Assembly (NCBI GenBank): GCA_040401595.1
Contig: JBBAOE010000004.1
Location: 1-64,000, forward strand
Reading direction: 5' to 3'
From: RFPW01 sp040401595
GTDB taxonomy: Bacteria > Pseudomonadota > Gammaproteobacteria > Burkholderiales > Burkholderiaceae_E
DNA length: 64,000 nt
The position numbers were made by a program, and so were the translations under genes. Below are positions 17,128 through 24,307 of the stretch, piece after piece (the first letter of the stretch is position 1; every line of letters begins with the position of its first letter). Under the pieces are notes generated by a model that searched no databases, was not told where the DNA came from, and saw only the letters and a program-made list of their open reading frames with translations.

Positions 17128-19730
17128 CTACGGTGCCTCGCCGGGAACTGCAGCCCGCGGAGCCACCTGTCCGAGTCGGCTCTTGAGCGAGGGCAGCCGC
17201 TGGCCGGTCGTACCGGGCTCAAGGAGGGCCGCATAGGCAACGGAATTGGCCAAGACCTTCTTCACGTAATCCCGGGTTTCGGTGAACGGGATCGTCTCCG
17301 CGAATGCGGCACCTTCAACACCCACCGGCAGCGACGCCCGCCAAGCCTTGGGTCGCCCGGGCCCCGCGTTGTAGGCAGCGGCAGCCAGCATCGGTGAGCC
17401 GTCGAGCTCATCGAGCACGCGGCGCAGATAAAACGATCCGAAGCGAAGGTTCAAATCGGGCTCGTGAATTCGGCCGGGCGTAAAGCTGTTTGCGCCGACT
17501 TTGCGCGCAACCCACTTGGCTGTCGCGGGCATCAACTGCATCAGTCCGGCCGCACCCACCCCGGAACGCGCCTCGGCGAGGAAGCGCGACTCCTGGCGCA
17601 CCAATCCGTACACGAAGGCGGGCTCGAGGTCCTGGGCCCGCGCAGCTTCGCTGACCAGGTCGCGGTAGGGGGTCGGGAAACGCAAGCCCGGATCGTGCGT
17701 GGCGACGGTGCGTTCGGCCACAGCGATCGATCGATCATGCAGGCCACGGCGGCGCAGCGCTTCGGAAAGCGCGAGGATTTGCCGATCGCTCAAGGTCCGC
17801 ACGGTGAAGCCCATTTCCTTGACGGACTCGGGACGCAGGCTCAGATCAGAAAATTTCAACGCGCGGATGACCCCACTGTGGCCCATGACTTCGGCGAGCT
17901 CCTCATCGGACGCCGCTGGCGGACGGGCTGGTAGGGTTTGGACCAAACCGAGCTCATCGGCCGCGAGCAGACCGTAAAAACTCCAGGGCCCGGCGATGGC
18001 CCGCATCTGCTGATTGGCCTCCTCGGTACGGCCCTCGGCCGCCACGGACTTGGCCCACCAGTAACGCCAGGCCGGATCGGCGCGACCGGTCTCCGTCATA
18101 CGCTCGATCGCGCCGCGCACGAGCTTCCAGTCGCGACTGCGCAAGCCCGCCCGAGCCAGCCAAGCGAGGGTTTCATCCGACACCGTCCCCAGCGGGACGC
18201 CTGCGCCAGCCACGATCGCACCTCGATGGGCCCATTGGGCCGCATCGGGATGCAGCCTGCGCGCACCCGCTGCAGCAACCTGCGCCCAGACCCAGGCCCG
18301 ATCATCGTCGCTCAGCCGGGGGCCGTAGCGCATCAGTCGCTCGGCGGCCTGCTGAGGTTCGTTGCGAGCCTGCCTCGCCAGCGCAATTACGACCAGTTCA
18401 CGAAAATTGGCGCTCGGCGCCACCAGCACTTCGGATTGCGGCTGATCGAGCGCCGCATTGAGCGCGCGCCCTTCCTCAAGTGTCGGCAACAGCGCGGCGA
18501 ATTTGCGTACCGCCGTGAGCGCACCGCCGTCGACCGCCGCCAGGAGCCGGCGCCAGAGATCGGCCTGCGACAGGACGCCTTGACCGGCGAGTTGTTCGAG
18601 CAGCGCTGCGCAGGTCTCACCCAACTCACGGCCCAGGGGCAGGGCCTCACGCGCTGCCGTCAGGGCGATCGGGTCGCCAGTCAGGGCCCGGCGTCGGGCA
18701 TCGGCGCATCCCGGCTGCGGGTCATCGGGCCCACGCGCTGCCAGGCGCGGATACTGTTGCTCAAACTCCGACCAAAGTCCGCGACGGGCGAGCGATAGCA
18801 CCCAGTCCCGACGCACGCCATCGGCTGCGAACGTCCCGGCGAAGCGATCCAGAAAAATGCGCACCGACCCGTCCGCATCAAATCTGGAATCATTGAGCTG
18901 CAAGCGAAGGCGCCAGGCGTCGACGTAAGGGCGCAGCGGATGGGCCGCATCGACCGACGCGGCCGCAACGCTCAGACGGTTGATATCACTGGCCACAAAC
19001 GCATTGCGTGCGATCACGAACGCGTCGTCACCCGGAGCGCTCGGCAACTGGGCACGGGCCGCACGCAAGACGCCAACGACTGGGGCCGCATTGGTGGCGG
19101 ATTTCGGCGTCGNNNNNNNNNNNNNNNNNNNNNNNNNNNNNNNNNNNNNNNNNNNNNNNNNNNNNNNNNNNNNNNNNNNNNNNNNNNNNNNNNNNNNNNN
19201 NNNNNNNNNNNNGGGTTTGGGGTGGGGTTTGGGGTGGGGTTTACGGTCGGGATGGTATTGGCCGTGCCGTTCGCCGTGGGACTGGCCGGCGGCTGGCCGG
19301 GGACTGTTGCTACCGCAGCGCCGGCAACCCCGGCTGCAGCGGCCCCAGCAGCAGCCCCGGCAGCAGCCCCAGCGAGCCGCTTGGCGGGCGCTGTGGGCGA
19401 TGTCGGCGCAGGCTTCGCCGCAGCCCGAGCCGGCTGGTTGGCACCCTTGGCGGGCCCAGCCCCTTGGGAGCCGGAGCCCTGCGGGGCGCGGGGATGGGTG
19501 GCGTGGCTGGCTTGGCTGACCTTCTGGTTCGGTTTGCCAAGGGGCCGTTGGGTGGGTTTGGGGTCGGACTTGCGGCCAGACGGATGAGCGGACGGTCGTT
19601 CAGGCTTGCTGGTGGCCTGCGCCATCGCGGTGCTGGCCAAGAGTGTCCAGCCGAGCATGAGTACCCATGCGAACGCCACCCCGTTCGAGGATAGGATGGC
19701 ACGATCAGGGGAACGAGGCGAGACAGTCAT
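17128..19730 (-). CDS. slt: Soluble lytic murein transglycosylase (interrupted by assembly gap)
   Basis: Periplasmic enzyme that cleaves peptidoglycan between MurNAc and GlcNAc to 1,6-anhydro products. The part after the gap (17128-19112) holds the alpha-helical superhelical domain and the catalytic SLT domain: QESRFLAEARSGVGAAGLMQ (Glu in QES), MPATAKWVARK, and YNAGPGRPKAW. The N-terminal part (19213-19730) has a signal peptide ending AMAQA, then a Lys/Pro-rich and Ala/Pro-rich tract that turns into PTPN repeats at the gap. The frames are open to both gap edges; they join if the true gap length is 2 modulo 3, so the 100 Ns hide the continuity rather than a frameshift. The ATG at 19730 overlaps the divergent 5-FCL start codon. 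Confidence 0.88.
19113..19212. other. Assembly gap (100 N) in a PTPN-coding repeat of slt
   Basis: Exactly 100 unknown bases, a usual placeholder for a gap of unknown size. The right edge is a 12-bp repeat (GGGTTTGGGGTG on the plus strand); the left edge carries a degenerate copy. The true sequence is probably a longer tandem repeat coding Pro-Thr-Pro-Asn units in the transglycosylase. Confidence 0.9.
19213..19242 (+). repeat. 12-bp G-rich tandem repeat, G-quadruplex-like
   Basis: On the plus strand five runs of three to four G are separated by T or TTT over about 28 bases (unit GGGTTTGGGGTG, a little over two copies before the gap). The pattern fits the intramolecular G-quadruplex rule. It is the template strand of slt, whose coding strand reads Pro-Thr-Pro-Asn repeats. 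Confidence 0.85.
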
Positions 19731-20427
19731 GACGGGTGTCAATCTAGCATGGTCACGGGTTGGCCCGTACGAACGAACTGAGGTACGGCGCCAGTTGCTC
19801 GCCGCCCGCAATGCCTTAACCACCCTCGAGCGAGTCGCAGCCGACGCCGCGCTGATCGATCACCTCGACCCCACGGTGCGTGCGGGACTCGAACGGCGTT
19901 CGGATCCAACCAAGCAACCGACAATCCTGCAATCCGCTCCGGTCATCGGCGTCTATTGGCCCGTGCGAGGAGAACCGGATCTCTCGGACTGGTATCAACG
20001 GGTGCGTGGGCGTGGCTGGCGCCTGGCCCTGCCGCGGGCTGACGCCGGCGAACCCCTTGTCTTCGGTCTATGGGGGCCAGCGCAGACACTGGTTGCCGGG
20101 CCCTGGCAGATCGCCTTACCCGATCCGTTCTTGGCCGTAGAGCCTGATCTGTTGATTGTCCCCTGCGTCGGGTTCGACGCGCGCGGCTGGCGCCTGGGCT
20201 ACGGCGGCGGTTTCTATGACCGCACCCTGGCCATCCGCCGCATCCCGGCAATCGGAGTGGCCAGATCCGGCGGGCAGGTGGGGGAATTGGTTGCGCAGAC
20301 CCACGATATCGCTCTGGATGCCATCGTCACCGAACACGGCGCACACTGCGCACACAGCCCGCTCAACCCAGACACCTCAAACACCCCAAACACCCCACCC
20401 AAGCCAGCCGATCAGTCTGCGGGCTGA
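19729..20427 (+). CDS. 5-formyltetrahydrofolate cyclo-ligase
   Basis: ATP-dependent conversion of 5-formyl-THF to 5,10-methenyl-THF, salvaging folate. The product is 232 residues from the ATG at 19729, which has a GAGG-type Shine-Dalgarno about 10 nt upstream. The ATP/substrate loop is LGYGGGFYDRTL, preceded by LLIVPCVGFDARGWR; the N-terminal VRRQLLAARNAL helix is typical. After the conserved end (ALDAIVTEHGA) there is a 30-residue tail rich in Pro, Asn and Thr, coded by CACCCCAAA-type repeats. This tail carries the gene 16 bp into the 3' end of convergent metF. The start codon shares the CATG at 19728-19731 with slt on the other strand. Confidence 0.93.
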   Translation: MTGVNLAWSRVGPYERTEVRRQLLAARNALTTLERVAADAALIDHLDPTVRAGLERRSDPTKQPTILQSAPVIGVYWPVRGEPDLSDWYQRVRGRGWRLALPRADAGEPLVFGLWGPAQTLVAGPWQIALPDPFLAVEPDLLIVPCVGFDARGWRLGYGGGFYDRTLAIRRIPAIGVARSGGQVGELVAQTHDIALDAIVTEHGAHCAHSPLNPDTSNTPNTPPKPADQSAG

Positions 20428-21242
20428 ATCCTGCGCAGCACCTCGCTACACAAGTCCGCCTGGTTCAAGGTGTAGAAATGAATCGATGGCGCACCGCCCG
20501 CCAGCAGACGTTCACACATTGCGCTCACCAGATCCAGCCCGAAGGCCCGCACCGAAGCCGAATCGTCGCCATACCCCTCCATGCGCCGCGCGACCCATCG
20601 CGGGACTTCGGCTCCACACGCTTCGGCAAAGCGGGCGACCTTGAAATAGGCGTGGATCGGCATGACGCCGGGAACAATCGGAGCGTCCACGCCGCGCGCG
20701 CGCGCGGCCTCGACAAAGGCAAAGTAGGCGTCGGCATTATAAAAAAATTGAGTAATCGCGGAATTGGCGCCGGCCTTCATCTTGGTGACGAAGGCATCCA
20801 GATCGGCCTCAGCACTGCGCGCCTGCGGGTGCACCTCGGGGTAAGCAGCGACCTCGATGTGAAACGCATCGCCGGTCGTCTCCCGGATAAACGCAACCAG
20901 GTCGGAGGCGAACCGAAAATCCCCCCCATTGACCATGCCGGACGGCAGATCCCCGCGCAGCGCAACGATTCGCCCGATGCCGCGCGTGCGCCAATCCTCG
21001 AGCAACGCGCGGATGCTCTCTCGGCTGGCGCCGACGCACGATAGATGGGGCGCTACCGCCTGACCCAAGGCGGCAATCTCGAGCACCGTGGCCTGGGTCT
21101 TTTCCTGAGTCGCGCCACCTGCACCGTAGGTCACGCTGTAGAACTCGGGCCGGTGCGTATCCAGTTGAGCACGCACGCCCCGCAGACGCTCCGTCCCGGC
21201 AGGGGTATTGGGCGGAAAAAATTCAAAGCTGACTGGAATCAT
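20412..21242 (-). CDS. metF: Methylenetetrahydrofolate reductase
   Basis: FAD enzyme that reduces 5,10-methylene-THF to 5-methyl-THF for methionine synthesis. The 276-277 residue protein starts (M)MIPVSFEFFPPNT and includes the YSVTYGAGGATQEKT motif, VALRGDLP, and the FFYNADAYFAF segment, all of the MetF family. Last gene of the ahcY-tlyA-metF run, 4-7 bp after tlyA, so it falls under the SAH riboswitch upstream of ahcY. The 3' end overlaps the convergent 5-FCL gene by 16 bp. Two Met codons adjoin at the start (21245 and 21242). Confidence 0.96.
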   Translation of the reverse strand: MIPVSFEFFPPNTPAGTERLRGVRAQLDTHRPEFYSVTYGAGGATQEKTQATVLEIAALGQAVAPHLSCVGASRESIRALLEDWRTRGIGRIVALRGDLPSGMVNGGDFRFASDLVAFIRETTGDAFHIEVAAYPEVHPQARSAEADLDAFVTKMKAGANSAITQFFYNADAYFAFVEAARARGVDAPIVPGVMPIHAYFKVARFAEACGAEVPRWVARRMEGYGDDSASVRAFGLDLVSAMCERLLAGGAPSIHFYTLNQADLCSEVLRRIQPAD

Positions 21243-21249
21243 CAAAACC

Positions 21250-22119
21250 TCAAAAAACAGAATTTTTCTGCGCGATCAACAGGAATTCACGATTCCCATC
21301 TCCGCCCCTGAGCGGACTCTCGAGCGTCTCGCGCACGGTACAGTTCAGGGCCTGGCAGCTTGCGGCAAGCCGATCCAGCAGAGGGCCGTACAGGCGGGAA
21401 TCCCGAACGATGCCATGCCGATCCCGCGCTGCGGGCCCGAGCTCAAATTGCGGTTTGACCAGGGCAACCAGCCAGCCGCACTCCCCGATCAGCGCCACGA
21501 CCGCCGGCAACACCGCGTCCAGCGCAATGAAAGACACATCGATCGTCGCCAATCCAAATCCCGCCGCTGGCATCGCCTCCCCCAGTATCGAAGCCTCGAG
21601 CGCGCGCGCGTTCAGCCCCTCGAAGGACCGCACGCGCGGGTCCGCCGCCAAACGCGGATGCAACTGGCCATGGCCGACATCGATCCCGACCACCCGCTGG
21701 ACCCCATGACTGAGCAGACAATGCGCGAACCCACCGGTCGACAGGCCGATATCGAGCGCAACAAGCCCGACTGAATCGTCCGGCGGCCCTGCTCCGGGAG
21801 CACCGGGATCGGGACCGGGACCGGGATCAGGACTGTGAGGACGGTCGGTCAAGGCCCGAAGCCCGAGGGCGCGCAAGCGGGCCAGCGCCGGCTCGAGTTT
21901 CAGTCCGCCCCGCGACACGTAGCGCAGGGACGGATCGGCCGCATCGACGCCGAGCGCAGAGCCCGGCGCGATCACTTCACTAGCCCGAATGACCGCGCGT
22001 GCGCCGCTTCCATCATCGACCCAGACGCTGCCCGCCGCGATCAGGCGCTGGGCCAGGGTGCGCGATGCGGCCAGTCCACGATCGACCAGCACCGCATCGG
22101 CACGACTTCGCATCAACAC
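21250..22119 (-). CDS. tlyA: TlyA-family rRNA 2'-O-methyltransferase / hemolysin A-like
   Basis: SAM-dependent RNA methyltransferase with an N-terminal S4 RNA-binding domain (RADAVLVDRGLAASRTLAQRLI) and an FtsJ-like Rossmann domain beginning LDIGLSTGGFAHCLL; YVSRGGLKLEPAL connects them, as in TlyA proteins that methylate ribosomal cytidines. The 289-residue protein carries an insertion of about 25 Pro/Gly/Asp residues just before the SAM motif, coded by 6-bp GGGACC-like repeats (plus strand 21803-21837). It lies between ahcY and metF, as in many Burkholderiales, which puts a methyltransferase in an SAH-controlled operon. Confidence 0.9.
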   Translation of the reverse strand: MLMRSRADAVLVDRGLAASRTLAQRLIAAGSVWVDDGSGARAVIRASEVIAPGSALGVDAADPSLRYVSRGGLKLEPALARLRALGLRALTDRPHSPDPGPGPDPGAPGAGPPDDSVGLVALDIGLSTGGFAHCLLSHGVQRVVGIDVGHGQLHPRLAADPRVRSFEGLNARALEASILGEAMPAAGFGLATIDVSFIALDAVLPAVVALIGECGWLVALVKPQFELGPAARDRHGIVRDSRLYGPLLDRLAASCQALNCTVRETLESPLRGGDGNREFLLIAQKNSVF

Positions 22120-22173
22120 GTCTTCGGGCGGGCAGCGACCGCGCCAGGATCAGCCTGCAGTTCTCAAGCGGGA

Positions 22174-23640
22174 TCAGTAGCGATAGGTATCGGCCTTGTA
22201 GGGGCCGGACTGTGCAACGCCGATGTAAGCGGCCTGCGAATCGCTCAGCTGGGTCAGCGTGGCACCGATCTGTTTGAGATGCAGACGCGCCACTTTCTCA
22301 TCCAGATGCTTAGGCAGCACATAGACCTTGCCGCTCTCGTAGCGCTCGCGCTGGGTCCACAGTTCCAGTTGGGCAATGGTCTGGTTGGTAAACGAGCTCG
22401 ACATCACAAAACTCGGATGCCCGGTCCCACAACCCAGATTCACCAGCCGCCCTTCGGCCAGCATGATGATCCGATGACCATCGGGGAACACCACATGGTC
22501 AACCTGCGGCTTGATGTTGATCCAGCGGCAGCCGGTGGTCTCGCCCTTGATCGATGCGATGTCGATTTCATTATCGAAATGACCGATGTTGCAGACGATC
22601 GCCTGGTTCTTCATCCGCTCCATGTGCGCGCGGGTGATGACGTCCTTGTTACCGGTTGCTGTGACGAAGATGTCCGCTTTGTCGGCCGCATATTCCATGT
22701 CGACGACCTTGTAGCCCTCCATCGCCGCCTGCAGCGCACAGATCGGATCGATCTCGGTGATCCAGACTTGTGCGGACAACGCTCGCAGGGCCTGAGCGCT
22801 GCCCTTGCCCACATCGCCAAAGCCGGCCACCACCGCGATCTTGCCTGCGATCATCACATCGGTGGCGCGCTTGATGCCATCGACCAGCGATTCGCGACAG
22901 CCGTAGAGATTGTCAAACTTGCTCTTGGTCACCGAATCATTGACGTTGATGGCACGGAATTTGAGCTCGCCACGGCGACTCATTTCGACCAGACGATGGA
23001 CTCCGGTCGTGGTCTCTTCCGTGACCCCCACGACGCTGTCGAGTTGACGTTGATACCAGCCAGGATCGGTGGCCAGGCGCTTGCGGATCGAGGCAAAGAG
23101 GCAGGTCGCCTCCTCGCTGTCCGGATGGTCGAGCAGGCTGGAATCATGGGCGGCACGCGCGCCCAGATGCAGCAGCATCGTGGCGTCGCCGCCATCGTCC
23201 AGAATCATGTTGGCGGTGCCCTGGGGGTTGGCGTCCGTGACCGGCCAGTCGAAGATCTGGTGGGTGTATTCCCAATAGTCATCGAGTGATTCGCCCTTGA
23301 CCGCAAACACCGGGGTACGGCGGGCGGCCAACGCGGCTGCGGCATGATCCTGGGTCGAGAAAATATTGCAGGACGCCCAGCGAATGTCGGCGCCCAGGGC
23401 CTGCAGGGTTTCCACCAGCACAGCGGTCTGAATGGTCATGTGCAGCGAGCCCGTGATACGCGCACCGCGCAGGGGCTGGCTGGCTGCGTATTCCTCACGC
23501 ACGGCCATCAGGCCGGGCATTTCAGTTTCGGCGATCTCGATCTCTTTGCGGCCCCAATCGGCCAACGAAAGATCGGCGATTCGGCAATCAGTAAAGGATA
23601 GTTCAGGGGCCAGGACGGCCTGATGAGTTGGTGCATTCAC
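22174..23640 (-). CDS. ahcY: Adenosylhomocysteinase (S-adenosyl-L-homocysteine hydrolase)
   Basis: NAD-dependent reversible hydrolysis of SAH to adenosine and homocysteine, removing the inhibitory by-product of methylation. The 488-residue protein contains the LHMTIQTAVLVETL substrate motif, NNLYG-like FDNLYGCRESLVDGIKRAT, the NAD fold VAGFGDVGKGSAQ, and ends GPYKADTYRY as in the family. Start is a GTG at 23640 with GGAG about 8 nt upstream; an ATG 4 nt further in is out of frame. Downstream tlyA and metF are on the same strand 55 bp away. The 211-nt leader holds an SAH riboswitch. Confidence 0.97.
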   Translation of the reverse strand: MNAPTHQAVLAPELSFTDCRIADLSLADWGRKEIEIAETEMPGLMAVREEYAASQPLRGARITGSLHMTIQTAVLVETLQALGADIRWASCNIFSTQDHAAAALAARRTPVFAVKGESLDDYWEYTHQIFDWPVTDANPQGTANMILDDGGDATMLLHLGARAAHDSSLLDHPDSEEATCLFASIRKRLATDPGWYQRQLDSVVGVTEETTTGVHRLVEMSRRGELKFRAINVNDSVTKSKFDNLYGCRESLVDGIKRATDVMIAGKIAVVAGFGDVGKGSAQALRALSAQVWITEIDPICALQAAMEGYKVVDMEYAADKADIFVTATGNKDVITRAHMERMKNQAIVCNIGHFDNEIDIASIKGETTGCRWINIKPQVDHVVFPDGHRIIMLAEGRLVNLGCGTGHPSFVMSSSFTNQTIAQLELWTQRERYESGKVYVLPKHLDEKVARLHLKQIGATLTQLSDSQAAYIGVAQSGPYKADTYRY

Positions 23641-23772
23641 GGCAGTTCTCCAACGTCGCTCGACGACGAATTAAGGGAGATCGACTGCGCAGCACCAAGG
23701 CCTGAGAATCCGCGAAGGATCTCGAACCAATGGGCACCCGCAACCGATCGATTGCGAGCGCCGTTGGACGGT

Positions 23773-23851
23773 ATCCGAGCCTGGCGCCAGCGATGGGGTG
23801 CGTCTTGATGACCACACACCACTCACCTGGACGTTGCAGCGCTCCTCGGAT
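23773..23851 (-). promoter_or_regulatory. SAH riboswitch upstream of ahcY
   Basis: On the minus strand the leader reads ATCCGAGGAGCGCTGCAAC at its 5' edge and GGCGCCAGGCTCGGAT at its 3' edge. The outer ATCCGAG (23851-23845) pairs perfectly with CTCGGAT (23779-23773) as P1. The conserved GAGGAGCGCUGCAAC and GCCAGGCUCGG blocks are those of the SAH-binding aptamer found before ahcY in beta- and gammaproteobacteria, where SAH binding turns expression on. The -10 box is only 6 nt upstream, so the aptamer begins at the transcript 5' end. Downstream, a hairpin CGTCG/CGACG sits just before the GGAG of ahcY, a plausible translational control element. Recognised by eye, no covariance model run. Confidence 0.88.
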
Positions 23852-23857
23852 CCCGAG

Positions 23858-23880
23858 AGTATACCCTTAGGAAAGGTCAA
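23858..23880 (-). promoter_or_regulatory. Probable ahcY promoter (-10 box)
   Basis: TATACT at 23863-23858 on the minus strand is a near-consensus -10 element that would start transcription directly at the P1 stem of the SAH riboswitch. A TTGACC hexamer at 23880-23875 is only 11 nt upstream, too near to act as a normal -35, so the -35 is weak or the promoter is of an unusual type. Confidence 0.5.
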
Positions 23881-23910
23881 GGCGCGTTGAGGTCCCGCGC
23901 TTCGTGGTTT

Positions 23911-24150
23911 TTAGTGCAACGTGGCTTTTCGACGCGGAACTTCCTGACCCGCCAGGATCGCGATATCGATCTCGGCCAATTCCTCTTCGGCCAGCGCTGC
24001 ATGACGTGCAACCAGAATCAGCTGCTCACCCTCTTCGGCCGAGCAGAGCGCTGTCTGGACCCGAACCAGGGTCTCCCGCAACACCCGCAATTCTTCCTGC
24101 AAGCAGCCCAGTTCATCTTCGTGTTCCCAATCCTTTGGAAGTTCGGCCAT
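23911..24150 (-). CDS. Small coiled-coil hypothetical protein
   Basis: A 79-residue reading frame starting MAELPKDWEHEDELG, preceded by an AGGGG stretch about 10 nt upstream. It is mostly acidic helix with heptad-like Leu/Val spacing (LQEELRVLRETLVRVQTAL and EEELAEIDIAIL) and a basic tail (RRKATLH), so a short soluble coiled coil is likely. No family recognised. It lies between the ahcY leader and the ABC ATPase gene and may be transcribed with the latter. The frame remains open further upstream into the ATPase gene, but composition there looks like a shadow. Confidence 0.55.
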   Translation of the reverse strand: MAELPKDWEHEDELGCLQEELRVLRETLVRVQTALCSAEEGEQLILVARHAALAEEELAEIDIAILAGQEVPRRKATLH

Positions 24151-24307
24151 CAGTTCTACCCCTGCTTGTCGAGATGCTGCGATGGTAAGCATGCCAGCCC
24201 GGTATAGGCCCGCTTTCCACCGGTGAGTCCGACCATGGGTCGGGATGGGTTGATGGTCGGCAGGCGCAACCGCGCCCAACCGACAGACTGATTGAAACCG
24301 GTGGCGC

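Noticed and set aside
19014..19730. A separate Pro/Ala-rich secreted protein upstream of slt
   Set aside because: Its signal peptide and PTPN repeats continue into the gap whose other side is the open slt frame; the mismatch of frame is due to the arbitrary 100-N filler.
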